NCBI RefSeq assembly: GCF_000426385.1
Contig: NZ_AUFG01000001.1
Coordinates: forward strand, 124,001-188,000
Origin: Arsenicicoccus bolidensis DSM 15745
GTDB taxonomy: Bacteria; Actinomycetota; Actinomycetes; Actinomycetales; Dermatophilaceae
Length of the DNA: 64,000 nt
Reading direction: 5' to 3'
The notes beneath the pieces are model-generated. The model ran no database searches. It was not told the DNA's origin and saw only the letters and a list, made by a program, of their open reading frames with translations. The translations under genes and the position numbers were made by a program. Shown one piece after another: positions 39,967-49,526 of this stretch (position 1 is the stretch's first letter; each line of letters begins with the position of its first letter).

Positions 39967-42669
39967 ATGACGACGTACGTATACGACTTCGAGCACGGTG
40001 ACAAGGACCAGAAGGACCTGCTCGGGGGCAAGGGTGCCAACCTCGCCGAGATGACCAAGCTCGGCCTCCCGGTGCCACCCGGCTTCACCATCACCACCGA
40101 GGCCTGCCGGGCCTACCTGGAGCAGGGCCAGGCCCCCGCGGAGCTCGGGGTCCAGGTCACCAAGGAGCTCCGCCTCCTGGAGCAGAAGATGGGTCGTCGG
40201 CTGGGCAACGCCGACGACCCTCTCCTCGTGTCCGTGCGGTCCGGAGCCAAGTTCTCCATGCCCGGGATGATGGAGACGGTCCTCAACATCGGTCTCAACG
40301 ACGACTCCGTCGAGGGGCTCGGCCGCATCGGCGGCGACGAGCGGTTCGCCTGGGACTCCTACCGCCGGCTCATCCAGATGTTCGGCGCCACGGTCATGCA
40401 CATCGAGTCGAGCCGGTTCGCCGACGCCCTGGACGCCAAGAAGGACGAGCACGGCGCCAAGACCGACCCCGAGCTCAGCGTCGACGCGCTCCGTGAGCTG
40501 GTCGACGAGTACAAGCAGATCGTCCGCGACGAGACCGGCCGGGACTTCCCCCAGTGGCCGCGCGAGCAGCTCGACATGGCGATCATCGCGGTGTTCAAGT
40601 CGTGGAACACCGAGCGCGCCCGGCTCTACCGCCGCCGCGAGCGCATCCCGCACGACCTCGGCACCGCCGTCAACGTCTGCACCATGGTGTTCGGCAACAT
40701 GGGCGACACGTCCGGCACCGGCGTGGCGTTCACCCGCGACCCCTCCACCGGTCACTCGGGCCACTACGGCGACTACCTGATCAACGCCCAGGGCGAGGAC
40801 GTCGTCGCCGGCATCCGCAACACCATGTCCCTGGCCGACATGGGCACCCACCACCCCGAGCCGTTCAAGCAGCTCGAGCAGAACCTCCACCTGCTCGAGA
40901 CGCACTACCGCGACCTGTGCGACGTCGAGTTCACGGTCGAGCGGGGCAAGCTCTGGATGCTGCAGACCCGCGTGGGCAAGCGCACCGCCAACGCGGCCTT
41001 CCGCATCGCGGGTCAGCTGGTCGACGAGCAGCTCATCACGATGAACGAGGCCCTCGAGCGGGTCACCGGAGAGCAGCTCGTCCAGCTGATGTTCCCGCAG
41101 CTGGACCCCGACGGGGATCGCACGCTGCTCACCAGGGGCATGGCAGCCTCCCCGGGCGCAGCGGTCGGCACGATCGTCTTCGACTCGGCGGCCGCCGTGG
41201 CCAAGGCCGAGGCGGGGGAGAAGGTCCTGCTCGTCCGCCGTGAGACCAACCCCGACGACCTGTCGGGCATGATCGCCTCCGTCGGCATCCTCACCGCCCG
41301 CGGCGGCAAGACCTCCCACGCCGCCGTCGTCGCGCGCGGCATGGGCCGCACCTGCGTGTGCGGGGCCGAAGAGCTCCAGATCGACGCCAACGCCAAGACC
41401 ATGGTGGTCGGCGACCGGACCTTCGGCGAGGGCGACTGGCTCTCCATCGACGGCGCCACCGGCGAGGTCTTCGAGGGCGAGCTCGAGGTCGTCCCCAGCC
41501 CGGTCATGCGCTACCTCGAGGAGGGGATCGAGCGGGGTGTCGAGGGTCTCGACGACGAGACCACGGAGCTCGTCAAGGCGGTCGACCGGCTGCTCACCCA
41601 CGCCGACAAGGTCCGCCGCCTCGACGTCCGGACCAACGCCGACACCGCCGACGACTCCCGCCGCGCCCGGCAGCTCGGCGCCCAGGGCATCGGCCTGTGC
41701 CGGACCGAGCACATGTTCCTCGGGGACCGCCGCGTGCTGATCGAGCGGATGATCCTCGCCACGTCCGACGAGGACAAGCAGTCGGCGCTCGACGCGCTGC
41801 TGCCGCTGCAGCGCCAGGACTTCGTCGAGATGCTGGAGGCGATGGACGGGCTGCCCATGACGGTGCGCCTGCTCGACCCGCCGCTGCACGAGTTCCTGCC
41901 CGACCTGACCGAGCTGTCCGTCAAGGTCGCGGTCGCCGAGGCCAAGGGCGAGCCCGACGCGCGCGACGTCGAGCTGCTGACGGCCGTGCGCAAGCAACAC
42001 GAGTCCAACCCGATGCTCGGTCTGCGCGGCGTCCGCCTCGGCCTGACCGTCAAGGGTCTGTTCGCGCTGCAGGTGCGGGCGCTGGCCGAGGCCGCCGCCA
42101 TCCGCAAGCAGGCGGGGGGCGACCCCCGGCCCGAGGTCATGGTGCCGCTCGTGGGCTCCATCAACGAGCTGGACCTGATCCGGGACGAGGCCGAGCGCAT
42201 CATCGCCGAGGTCGCCGAGCAGCAGGGCGTCGAGCTGCAGATGCCGATCGGCACCATGATCGAGCTGCCGCGCGCCGCCCTCACGGCCGAGCGCATCGCC
42301 GAGTCCGCCGACTTCTTCTCGTTCGGGACCAACGACCTGACCCAGACGACCTGGGGCTTCTCGCGCGACGACGTGGAGGCGGCGTTCTTCACCAACTACA
42401 TGGACAAGGGCGTCTTCACGGTGTCGCCGTTCGAGACGATCGACCGCACCGGCGTGGGTCGGCTGGTCCAGCTCGGCGCCGAGGGCGGCCGCGCGGGCAA
42501 CCCCGGCATCCACCTCGGCGTCTGCGGCGAGCACGGTGGAGACCCCGCGTCGATCCACTTCTTCGACTCCGTGGGGCTGGACTACGTGTCCTGCTCGCCG
42601 TTCCGCGTGCCGGTCGCCCGGCTCGAGGCGGGCCGCGCCACGGTCGGGGACAGCGACGCCACCGCCTGA
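39967..42669 (+). CDS. ppdK: pyruvate, phosphate dikinase
   Basis: 900-residue enzyme interconverting pyruvate + ATP + Pi and PEP + AMP + PPi. The N-terminal ATP-grasp domain begins LLGGKGANLAEMTKLGLPVPPGFTI; the phosphohistidine swivel domain has GGKTSHAAVVARGMG; the C-terminal PEP-binding barrel carries GIGLCRTEHMF, GLRGVRLGLT, SFGTNDLTQTTWGFSRDD and GVCGEHGGDP. AAAGGGGA lies about 8 nt before ATG. Stands alone, followed by a strong terminator. It could supply PEP to the PTS encoded earlier. Confidence 0.97.
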   Translation: MTTYVYDFEHGDKDQKDLLGGKGANLAEMTKLGLPVPPGFTITTEACRAYLEQGQAPAELGVQVTKELRLLEQKMGRRLGNADDPLLVSVRSGAKFSMPGMMETVLNIGLNDDSVEGLGRIGGDERFAWDSYRRLIQMFGATVMHIESSRFADALDAKKDEHGAKTDPELSVDALRELVDEYKQIVRDETGRDFPQWPREQLDMAIIAVFKSWNTERARLYRRRERIPHDLGTAVNVCTMVFGNMGDTSGTGVAFTRDPSTGHSGHYGDYLINAQGEDVVAGIRNTMSLADMGTHHPEPFKQLEQNLHLLETHYRDLCDVEFTVERGKLWMLQTRVGKRTANAAFRIAGQLVDEQLITMNEALERVTGEQLVQLMFPQLDPDGDRTLLTRGMAASPGAAVGTIVFDSAAAVAKAEAGEKVLLVRRETNPDDLSGMIASVGILTARGGKTSHAAVVARGMGRTCVCGAEELQIDANAKTMVVGDRTFGEGDWLSIDGATGEVFEGELEVVPSPVMRYLEEGIERGVEGLDDETTELVKAVDRLLTHADKVRRLDVRTNADTADDSRRARQLGAQGIGLCRTEHMFLGDRRVLIERMILATSDEDKQSALDALLPLQRQDFVEMLEAMDGLPMTVRLLDPPLHEFLPDLTELSVKVAVAEAKGEPDARDVELLTAVRKQHESNPMLGLRGVRLGLTVKGLFALQVRALAEAAAIRKQAGGDPRPEVMVPLVGSINELDLIRDEAERIIAEVAEQQGVELQMPIGTMIELPRAALTAERIAESADFFSFGTNDLTQTTWGFSRDDVEAAFFTNYMDKGVFTVSPFETIDRTGVGRLVQLGAEGGRAGNPGIHLGVCGEHGGDPASIHFFDSVGLDYVSCSPFRVPVARLEAGRATVGDSDATA

Positions 42670-42680
42670 CCTGCCGTATG

Positions 42681-42722
42681 CCGTGCGCGCCGGCCCTGGA
42701 CCTCCAGGGCCGGCGCGCACGG
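42681..42722 (+). terminator. terminator hairpin after ppdK
   Basis: Perfect 20-bp inverted repeat (42681-42700 with 42703-42722, arm core GCGCGCCGGCCCTGG) around a 2-bp centre, 12 bp after the ppdK stop. The strongest stem in the window. Confidence 0.85.
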
Positions 42723-42773
42723 TCGTCCCAGAGCAGGACGCAGATCGTCCGCATCCGCTGGGAGGCTGGGGGC

Positions 42774-43178
42774 ATGAACCTGCGTTGGTACACCATCGTC
42801 ATCGACTGCCACGACATCGCCGCCCAGGCCCGCTGGTGGGTCGAGGTGCTCGACTGGCACATCGTCTACGAGGACGAGCACGAGGTCGCCGTCGTCCCAC
42901 GGGACCTGTCGGAGGATCCGATCGCGGCCGACCGCTGGGCCTCCACCCCGCCCGGGCTGGTGTTCGTCCCGGTGCCCGAGGGCAAAGAGGTCAAGAACCG
43001 TCTCCACATCGACCTCGCCCCGCACGTCAGCGACGACCGCCAGGCGCAGATCGACCGCCTGGTCGCCCTCGGGGCCCGTCGGGTCGACGTGGGTCAGGAC
43101 CGTGCGGACGTCACCTGGGAGGTGCTCGCCGACCCGGAGGGCAACGAGTTCTGCGTGCTGTCCTCGCGGGACCGCTGA
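42774..43178 (+). CDS. VOC family (glyoxalase-like) protein
   Basis: 134-residue vicinal-oxygen-chelate-fold protein with paired beta-alpha-beta-beta-beta modules: LRWYTIVIDCHDIAAQARWWVEVLDW at the start and RLHIDLAPHVSDDRQAQIDRLVALGARRVDV, then WEVLADPEGNEFCVLSS. Metal-ligand candidates include the His/Asp in LHIDL and Glu in GNEF. Substrate unknown. ATG 42774 has a GAGGCT -10-like hexamer 6 nt upstream. Ends 33 bp before the convergent sepH. Confidence 0.87.
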   Translation: MNLRWYTIVIDCHDIAAQARWWVEVLDWHIVYEDEHEVAVVPRDLSEDPIAADRWASTPPGLVFVPVPEGKEVKNRLHIDLAPHVSDDRQAQIDRLVALGARRVDVGQDRADVTWEVLADPEGNEFCVLSSRDR

Positions 43179-43211
43179 GCCGGAGGCGCTAGGGGCCACC
43201 GCGTCAGACGG

Positions 43212-45011
43212 TCACTCCGGCTTGGCGCCGAACATGATGTCGTCCCAGCTGGGCACCGACGGCCGACCGGCCTTGCGTCGGGCCTGCGCCCGCCGCTGCG
43301 AACGGTTGGTCGCCGGCTGCTCTGCCTCCGGCTGCTCTGCGTCGGGCTGCGCGGCTGCCGGCGGCGCGGGCTCCGCCCGACCAGGCTGCGCGCCGACCGA
43401 CGGATCGGCCTGCGGCAGCTTGTTGGACGACTTCTCGGACTCCACGTCTGCCGCCCTGGAGCTGGTGCCGCTCGTGCGGTCCGCCAGCGACGTGGCCTCG
43501 TCGATCGGGGCAGCGCTGTCGTCGGGCATGTGGGGCACCTCGGTGGCGCGGCTCGGCGAGGCCACCTCAGCGCCCTCGCTCGCGTCGTCGTCCCGGTGGT
43601 CCAGCTCGGGCAGGGCGACCTGGCCGGGCACGCGTGGGTGAGGTCGAGGCGCGGGGTTCGCCGCGTCCTCGGTGCCGTCGTCCGGCCGCAGCGACTCCCG
43701 GCTCACCGGGCCCCCCTGGGGCAGCGCCGGCTCGTCGGGTGCGGGAGGCGTGGAGGCACTCGCGGACTCGAGCTCCCGGTCGGCGATGACCTCGTCCACG
43801 ACGGCGTCCAGCTCGCCGACCGACCCCTGCGACAGGGCGGCCGCGATCTCCTCACGCGCCAGGGGCACCGTGGGCGCGGCCCGTGACCCGGCGCCCCTCG
43901 CTGCTGCCGGCGCGTCCGACGGGTCTGGTGCGTGCTGCGCGGGCTCTGCGTCCCCTGTGTCCTGTGCGCCCTGTGCGTCTGTGTGGCTCGACGTCGGACT
44001 GGTAGCCGTCTCATTCGGGGCGGGGGGCGGGGGCTGCTGCGCGCCGCGCTTGCGCGACCGTCCGCGTCGCGCTGGGGCCGGTTCGACCGGAGCAGACTCG
44101 ACCGGGGCCGACGCGGGCTCGACCGGCGAGGTGACGCGCGCCGGGTCGTCGCCGGACACGGGGATCAGTGACTCCTGGGACGCCACCGGACGGGCCGGGC
44201 GTGACGGGGCGCGCCGACGGCGCGCCCTGCTGCGCTCGCGCATCGAGTCGACGAGGTCGCTGTCCTCGTCCTCGTCGTGCTGGCGGCGGGCCCGGGCGGG
44301 CTCGGTGGCCGTGATGGGGCGCAGGTCGTCGCCGGGGTCGTCGTCCTGCTGCGCGGAGTGGATGCCGCCCTCGGACTCGACGTCGTAGACGCGGGGGGTG
44401 GCGTTGAGCGGCACGAGGGGAGCGGGGCCCGGCGTGGCAGGGGCGTCGTCGCCGCTGAGCCAGCGCGCCTCGTCGTCCACCGGGTCGACGGCCCGGGTGC
44501 TGAGGTCGAAGTGCCAGCGGGCCTCGCGCAGCCGGCCGCCCGCGGCGAAGGTCAGAGCAAGGGTCCACGGCGAGTCCGCGGCGCGCCACGCGTCCCAGGA
44601 CGCGCTCGTCGGGTCCACGCCGCGCTCGGTGAGACGGTCGGCGACGCGGGCACCCAGCAAGGGGGCGGTCTGCCCACCGCCGGTCCGCAGACGCACGGTG
44701 GTGGCGAGACCGGCCACGTGCTCCCGCTCGGCGATGATCGGCCCCTCGTAGCGGGCGATCTTGTCGAGCGACCATCCCGTCAGCTCGGCGACCTCGTCGG
44801 CGGACGCGCCGGCGCGGATCAGGGCCTGCACCTGTCGCGGGCCGGCGGACGGCGAGGCGGGGCCGTCGCCGGGGCGCGGACGCTCGTGCCGGATGGCGGA
44901 CCGCAGCGCCGCGTCCAGCGGGACGCGGTAGCGGGTGCCGTCGTCGGTCGCGAGCAGCAGGTGCACGCCGTCGTCCGAGATCCCGACCAACCGCAGGTCC
45001 TGCACGCTCAT
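43212..45011 (-). CDS. sepH: septation protein SepH
   Basis: 599-residue cell-division protein that in Streptomyces and mycobacteria binds FtsZ and promotes its assembly. The conserved N-terminal DUF3071 domain is at about 1-150 (MSVQDLRLVGISDDGVHLLL, QALIRAGASADEVAELTGWSLDKIARYEGPI with a helix-turn-helix, AGLATTVRLRT). Then a long disordered Pro/Ala/Ser/Glu-rich region, and the basic conserved C terminus (RRAQARRKAGRPSVPSWDDI) that contacts FtsZ. ATG 45011, minus-strand TAGGGT at 45080-45085 is a plausible -10. Divergent from the TRIC gene. Confidence 0.93.
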   Translation of the reverse strand: MSVQDLRLVGISDDGVHLLLATDDGTRYRVPLDAALRSAIRHERPRPGDGPASPSAGPRQVQALIRAGASADEVAELTGWSLDKIARYEGPIIAEREHVAGLATTVRLRTGGGQTAPLLGARVADRLTERGVDPTSASWDAWRAADSPWTLALTFAAGGRLREARWHFDLSTRAVDPVDDEARWLSGDDAPATPGPAPLVPLNATPRVYDVESEGGIHSAQQDDDPGDDLRPITATEPARARRQHDEDEDSDLVDSMRERSRARRRRAPSRPARPVASQESLIPVSGDDPARVTSPVEPASAPVESAPVEPAPARRGRSRKRGAQQPPPPAPNETATSPTSSHTDAQGAQDTGDAEPAQHAPDPSDAPAAARGAGSRAAPTVPLAREEIAAALSQGSVGELDAVVDEVIADRELESASASTPPAPDEPALPQGGPVSRESLRPDDGTEDAANPAPRPHPRVPGQVALPELDHRDDDASEGAEVASPSRATEVPHMPDDSAAPIDEATSLADRTSGTSSRAADVESEKSSNKLPQADPSVGAQPGRAEPAPPAAAQPDAEQPEAEQPATNRSQRRAQARRKAGRPSVPSWDDIMFGAKPE

Positions 45012-45161
45012 GAAGTCTCCGTCCTACCGCTCGCAGGCGCGGCGCGGGCGATGCCCAGCACCTGCCCAGTACACGTCGACCCTAGGTTTTCACGGAACGG
45101 GACGTCCACCAACCGACCACGCCGACCGCCGCAGCACCGGCCCACTAGGCTTGGCCGAGAC

Positions 45162-45788
45162 ATGCTGAACTCCTACCCCCAAGCCCTGCTCGGCCTCGAT
45201 CTCGTCGGCGTCTTCGCGTTCGCCCTGTCCGGAGGCCTGGTCGGCGTCCGCAAGGGGCTCGACATCTTCGGCGTGCTCGTGCTGGCCTGCGTGACGGCGC
45301 TCGGCGGCGGGGTGATGCGCGACGTCGTCCTCGACGTCCCACCCGTCGGTCTGACCGACTGGCGGCTCGTCCTCGCGGCCGTCCTGGCCGGGCTCGTGGC
45401 CTTCGGCTACGCCCACGTGGTGCAGCGGCTGTCCAAGCTGGTCCTGACCTTCGACGCCGTCGGTCTCGCGACGTTCGCGATCGCCGGCACCGTCAAGGCG
45501 CTGAGCCTCGACGCGCCGGCCCTCGAGGCCGTGCTCGTCGGGCTCATGACGGCCGTGGGCGGTGGCATGATCCGCGACGTCCTGGCCGGCGTCGTCCCGG
45601 AGGTGCTCCGCACCCAGCTGTATGCCGTGCCCGCCCTGGCCGGCAGCGCCCTGCTCGTGGTCCTCACGTCGCTCGAGGTGACCGGGCCCCTGCCCAGCGT
45701 GGCGTGCGCCGCGTTCGTCTTCACCGTCCGGATGGCCGCCCTGCGGTGGCGCTGGTCGGCCCCCCGACCCCCGAGGAGCATCCCGTGA
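45162..45788 (+). CDS. TRIC-type (UPF0126) cation channel family protein
   Basis: 208-residue membrane protein with seven predicted hydrophobic segments in two inverted repeats. Each carries the family motif: FAFALSGGLVGVRKGLDIFG with LGGGVMRDVVL, and FAIAGTVKALS with VGGGMIRDVLAG. In TRIC proteins these glycine-kinked helices line a K+-conducting pore. ATG 45162 is preceded by TAGGCT 10 nt upstream. The stop is overlapped by the ferrochelatase GTG (GTGA). Confidence 0.92.
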   Translation: MLNSYPQALLGLDLVGVFAFALSGGLVGVRKGLDIFGVLVLACVTALGGGVMRDVVLDVPPVGLTDWRLVLAAVLAGLVAFGYAHVVQRLSKLVLTFDAVGLATFAIAGTVKALSLDAPALEAVLVGLMTAVGGGMIRDVLAGVVPEVLRTQLYAVPALAGSALLVVLTSLEVTGPLPSVACAAFVFTVRMAALRWRWSAPRPPRSIP

Positions 45789-46882
45789 CCAGCCATCCCT
45801 GCGACCCCTATGACGCCGTGCTCGTCCTGTCCTTCGGAGGTCCGGAGCGCCCCGAGGACGTGCTGCCCTTCCTGCGTCAGGTGACCGCCGGACGCGGGAT
45901 CCCCGACGAGCGGCTCGCCGTGGTCGGCCAGCACTACTACGACCGCGGTGGCCGCAGCCCGGTCAACGACCTGGGCCGCGCCCTGGTGGCGGCGCTGCAC
46001 GACGAGCTCGGTCGCCGGGGCGTGGACACGCCCGTCGCCCTGGGCAACCGCAACTGGTCGCCGTGGCTCGTCGACACCCTGCGGACGCTCCACGACGCGG
46101 GGGCTCGCCGGGTCGTGACGGTGGTGACGAGTGCCTTCTCGTCATACTCCTCCTGCCGTCAGTATCGCGAGAACCTGGCCGACGCCGTCAGCGAGCTGGC
46201 GGCCGAGGGGCGCGTCCTGGACGTCGACAAGGTGCGCGTCTATGCCACGCACCCGGGGTTCGCCCGCACGATGGCGTCGCTCACCGCCGACACCGCCGCC
46301 GCGCTGCCGCGCGAGGTCCTGCCGTCGACCCGCCTCGTCCACGTCACGCACTCGATCCCGCGGTGGATGCAGGACTCCTCCGGCCCGGCGGACGCCCCGG
46401 ACGTGTCCTACCGCCACCAGCACGAGCAGCTGGCCGCGCTCGTGGACGCCACCGTCGAGGAGCGGATCGGTGTCCCCGTGCCCAGCTCCCTGGCCTACTG
46501 CTCCCGCTCCGGCCCGCCCTCGCAGCCGTGGCTCGAGCCCGACATCAACGACCAGCTCGAGGTGCTCGCTGCGGAGGGTGTCTCCGACGTGCTGGTCGCC
46601 CCGATCGGCTTCGTGTCGGACCACATGGAGGTCGTCTACGACCTCGACACCGAGGCCATGGCCACGGCAGAACGGCTCGGCCTGCGGCTGCACCGCGTGC
46701 CCACCGTGGGCACGCACCCGGACTTCGTGGCCGGGCTGGCCGACCTGGTGCTCGAGCGGGCGGCGCAGGCCCGCGGCGAGGAGGTCGAGCGTCCTGCGGT
46801 CGCCCCCGGCCCGCTGTGGTCCACCTGCCCTCCTGGCTGCTGCCGGGGCCGCTCGGGGCGACCGGCCCTCTGCGGCGGCTGA
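45785..46882 (+). CDS. hemH: ferrochelatase (coproporphyrin ferrochelatase type)
   Basis: 365-residue haem-biosynthesis enzyme inserting Fe2+, in actinobacteria into coproporphyrin III (also named CpfC). Signatures: VLVLSFGGPERPEDVLPFL, the proximal GNRNWSPWL, catalytic HSIPRWMQDSSG-type histidine and the C-terminal PIGFVSDHMEVVYDLDTEA. The C terminus has a Cys cluster (STCPPGCCRGRSGRPALCGG), which with an internal cysteine (SSCRQY) may bind the [2Fe-2S] cluster known from actinobacterial ferrochelatases. GTG 45785 overlaps the TRIC gene by 4 nt. Confidence 0.94.
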   Translation: MTSHPCDPYDAVLVLSFGGPERPEDVLPFLRQVTAGRGIPDERLAVVGQHYYDRGGRSPVNDLGRALVAALHDELGRRGVDTPVALGNRNWSPWLVDTLRTLHDAGARRVVTVVTSAFSSYSSCRQYRENLADAVSELAAEGRVLDVDKVRVYATHPGFARTMASLTADTAAALPREVLPSTRLVHVTHSIPRWMQDSSGPADAPDVSYRHQHEQLAALVDATVEERIGVPVPSSLAYCSRSGPPSQPWLEPDINDQLEVLAAEGVSDVLVAPIGFVSDHMEVVYDLDTEAMATAERLGLRLHRVPTVGTHPDFVAGLADLVLERAAQARGEEVERPAVAPGPLWSTCPPGCCRGRSGRPALCGG

Positions 46883-46887
46883 CGGCG

Positions 46888-46925
46888 CCGGGCCCCGGCG
46901 CGGACGCACCCCGGGCGGGGCCCGG
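46888..46925 (+). terminator. terminator-like hairpin after hemH
   Basis: Perfect 10-bp GC stem (46888-46897 with 46916-46925, CCGGGCCCCG and complement) and an 18-nt loop, 6 bp after the hemH stop and just upstream of the next promoter. Confidence 0.65.
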
Positions 46926-46928
46926 TGA

Positions 46929-46934
46929 CAGACT
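46929..46934 (+). promoter_or_regulatory. -10 hexamer (CAGACT) of the suhB-like gene
   Basis: CAGACT ends 7 nt before ATG 46942. Confidence 0.4.
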
Positions 46935-46941
46935 GGGCGCC

Positions 46942-47817
46942 ATGTCGCAGACCCCGCAGCCACCCGCCGACCTCGACCTGGCCGCCCTGGAGTCCCTCGC
47001 CCTCGACGTGGCCCGCACCTGCGCGCGGCTGATCGTCGACGAGCGCCCTCGCGACCTCGGCGTCGCGGCCACCAAGTCGAGCCGCACCGACGTCGTCACG
47101 GTCATGGACCAGCGCTCCGAGGCGCTGGCGCGCGAGCTGCTCGGCCGAGCCCGCCCCGACGACGGGTTCCACGGCGAGGAGAGCGGGCGGGTGACCGCCA
47201 CGTCCGGCATCACCTGGGTCGTGGACCCGATCGACGGGACGGTCAACTACCTCTACGACATACCGGCGTATGCCGTCTCCGTCGCCGCAGTGGTGGGAGA
47301 CCCGTCGGTGCCGGGCGCGTGGGCACCGGTCGCCACCGCGGTGGTCGACGCGGCCCGGGGCGACGCCTATGTCGCCCGGCGTGGGGGAGGCGCCCGGCTC
47401 CTGCGCAGCGACCCTCGCGACCCAGGGTCGGGTCCGCAGGAGCAGACCCTCGTCTGCGTGGAGTCGGACGACCTGGGCGCGGCGCTGTGCGGCACGGGGT
47501 TCGGTTATGACGCCGACGTGCGCGCCGATCAGGGCCGGGTCGTGGCCGAGGTGCTGCCACGGGTCCGCGACATCCGCCGGGGCGGCAGCGCTGCGCTGGA
47601 CCTGTGCTGGGTGGCGGAGGGGCGCCTCGACGTCTACTACGAGCGTGGCCTGCACGAGTGGGACCTTGCCGGCGCCTGGCTCGTCGTCACCGAGGCCGGC
47701 GGCGTGGTGCGGGGGCTGCACGACACCGCCCCGGCCGACCCCGTCACGGTCGCCGGGCCGGCCGGTCTGGTGGGTGCGCTGGTGCCCCTGCTGGAGGGCC
47801 TCGTCGAGCCGTCCTGA
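46942..47817 (+). CDS. suhB: inositol monophosphatase family protein
   Basis: 291-residue Mg-dependent phosphatase. Motifs: GEESG (first metal ligand), WVVDPIDGTVNYLYDIPAYAVSVA (DPIDGT with active-site Asp) and EWDLAGAWLVVTEAGG (distal motif WDLAA-type). Possible roles are myo-inositol release for mycothiol and phosphatidylinositol synthesis. Position before DUF4193 and dut mirrors M. tuberculosis SuhB (Rv2701c). ATG follows a CAGACT -10 by 7 nt. Confidence 0.92.
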   Translation: MSQTPQPPADLDLAALESLALDVARTCARLIVDERPRDLGVAATKSSRTDVVTVMDQRSEALARELLGRARPDDGFHGEESGRVTATSGITWVVDPIDGTVNYLYDIPAYAVSVAAVVGDPSVPGAWAPVATAVVDAARGDAYVARRGGGARLLRSDPRDPGSGPQEQTLVCVESDDLGAALCGTGFGYDADVRADQGRVVAEVLPRVRDIRRGGSAALDLCWVAEGRLDVYYERGLHEWDLAGAWLVVTEAGGVVRGLHDTAPADPVTVAGPAGLVGALVPLLEGLVEPS

Positions 47818-47984
47818 GTCTCGATCCGGGCGCGGGCCCGAGCTGATCGCGACCCGAGGTGCAGCCGATCTCGATTTGCGGCACAATGCGCCGCGAGACC
47901 GGGCACAAAACCGACCAGCGATGCGTTGGACCCGGCGCACCGTCGGGGGAGGTCCCCGGCGAGAGCTGCATGGAGAGGCCCCAC

Positions 47985-48281
47985 ATGGCAACTGACTACG
48001 ACGCACCGCGCAAGACCGACGACGACCTCTCCGAGGACTCCATCGAGGAGCTCAAGGCACGTCGGGGCGACACCGCCTCGTCGAGCGTCGACGTCGACGA
48101 GACCGAGCAGGCCGAGGGCTTCGAGCTGCCCGGCGCAGACCTGTCCGGCGAGGAGCTCTCCGTCCGGGTGCTCCCGCGCCAGGCCGACGAGTTCACCTGC
48201 AGCCGCTGCTTCCTCGTGCACCACCGCAGCCAGCTCGCCAAGGAGGTCGGCGGCCAGCCGGTCTGCCGTGAGTGCGCCTGA
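47985..48281 (+). CDS. DUF4193 zinc-ribbon-like protein
   Basis: 98-residue protein with a variable acidic N-terminal half and a conserved C terminus [16 protein letters not shown] and PVCRECA, giving CxxC...CxxC zinc-ligand pairs. N-terminal [27 protein letters not shown] is the DUF4193 hallmark. GGAGAGG about 6 nt before ATG. Homologue of Rv2699c. Function unknown; overlaps dut by 14 nt. Confidence 0.9.
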   Translation: MATDYDAPRKTDDDLSEDSIEELKARRGDTASSSVDVDETEQAEGFELPGADLSGEELSVRVLPRQADEFTCSRCFLVHHRSQLAKEVGGQPVCRECA

Positions 48282-48720
48282 CCAGATCGAGGTGCTCCTG
48301 CTCCGGCTCGACCCGGAGCTGGAGCCCCCGGCATACGCGCACCACGACGACGCCGGTGCCGACCTGCGCGCCCGCGAGGACCTCGTCCTCGCCCCGGGGG
48401 AGCGCTCCCTGGTCCCGACCGGGATCGCCGTCGCGATCCCCGAGGGGTATGCCGGCTTCGTCCACCCCAGGTCGGGGCTGGCGGCACGGCACGGCGTGAC
48501 GATCGTCAACGCCCCTGGCACGGTCGACGCGGGCTACCGGGGCGAGATCCTGGTCAACCTGCTCAACACCGACCGTGAGCGCGAGGTGCGGATCAGCCGC
48601 GGCGACCGCATCGCCCAGCTGGTCCTCCAACGCGTGTCCCACGCGAGCTTCCGGACAGTAGACTCGCTGCCGGAGTCCGTCCGCGGAGTCACCGGGCACG
48701 GGGCCAGCGGACGCGCCTGA
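48268..48720 (+). CDS. dut: dUTP diphosphatase
   Basis: 150-residue trimeric dUTPase hydrolysing dUTP to dUMP + PPi. Five motifs are visible: DDAGADLRA (I), [11 protein letters not shown] (II), [15 protein letters not shown] (III), [13 protein letters not shown] (IV) and the C-terminal region near [12 protein letters not shown] (V). GTG 48268 lies inside the end of the DUF4193 gene, so translation is coupled. Confidence 0.95.
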   Translation: MSAPDQIEVLLLRLDPELEPPAYAHHDDAGADLRAREDLVLAPGERSLVPTGIAVAIPEGYAGFVHPRSGLAARHGVTIVNAPGTVDAGYRGEILVNLLNTDREREVRISRGDRIAQLVLQRVSHASFRTVDSLPESVRGVTGHGASGRA

Positions 48721-48758
48721 CGACCCACTGCACCCGACCACCGAAGGACACCGATCCC

Positions 48759-49526
48759 GTGGCTCTCTTCCGCCGAGGCAAGGCCGACAAGGCCGACGTC
48801 GACAGCATCCCCGCCGACCCGACGTCGGAGGCGACCGCGGACGACGCGGCCACGGAGGACGGTCCCTACGACCGCGCCCAGGTCACCGAGCTCGGCGAGA
48901 GGCTGGACCTCGGGTCCTTGTGGGTCCCCGGCATCACCGGCATGGAGCTGCGGCTCGAGCTCGACCAGCAGACCGGCGAGGTCGTGGCCGTGAGCTGCCA
49001 CCTGGGGGGATCGGCCCTGCAGCTGCAGGCCTTCGCGGCACCGCGGACCCTCGGCATCTGGGACGACATCCGCGACGAGATCGCCGCCGGCATCGAGGGC
49101 CAGGGCGGGGCGGCCGAGACGCGCGACGGCAGGTTCGGCACCGAGCTGGCCGTGCAGATGCCCACCGGCCCCGGTACCTTCGCCCCGGCCCGCTTCCTCG
49201 GCGTCGACGGATCGCGCTGGTTCCTGCGGGGCTTCCTCTCGGGCCCGGCCGCCGAGGACGACCAACAGGCCGCCGATCTGCTGCACGTCTTCGCCAACGT
49301 CGTCGTCGTGCGCGGCGAGCACGCGATGGCGCCGCGCGAGCTGCTGCCCCTGGCCCTGCCCGAGGGAGCCCAGCCGGGCTTCGACGAGGTCGGTCAGGAC
49401 GGTGTCGACGCCGGCGTCGGCCCCGGGGACGGCGACCCTGCCGCGGACCGGGGCGACCGGCCCGCGCGCGGCACCGACGACCTCCAGCCCTTCGAGCGCG
49501 GGCCCGAGATCACCGAGATCCGTTGA
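48759..49526 (+). CDS. DUF3710 family protein
   Basis: 255-residue soluble protein of a conserved actinobacterial family (Rv2696c homologue) without assigned function. Conserved parts: MALFRRGK at the start, YDRAQVTELGERLDLGSLWVPGITGMELRLELD, CHLGGSALQLQAFAAP, and FRGFLSGPAA-like RWFLRGFLSGPA. Acidic N-terminal linker and a disordered Gly/Asp C terminus. GTG 48759; stop shares one base with the next ATG. Confidence 0.9.
   Translation: MALFRRGKADKADVDSIPADPTSEATADDAATEDGPYDRAQVTELGERLDLGSLWVPGITGMELRLELDQQTGEVVAVSCHLGGSALQLQAFAAPRTLGIWDDIRDEIAAGIEGQGGAAETRDGRFGTELAVQMPTGPGTFAPARFLGVDGSRWFLRGFLSGPAAEDDQQAADLLHVFANVVVVRGEHAMAPRELLPLALPEGAQPGFDEVGQDGVDAGVGPGDGDPAADRGDRPARGTDDLQPFERGPEITEIR

Noticed and set aside
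38596-42720. 1,374-residue minus-strand open frame across the phosphodiesterase, thymidine kinase and ppdK genes
   Set aside because: Antisense shadow of genes with strong catalytic motifs.
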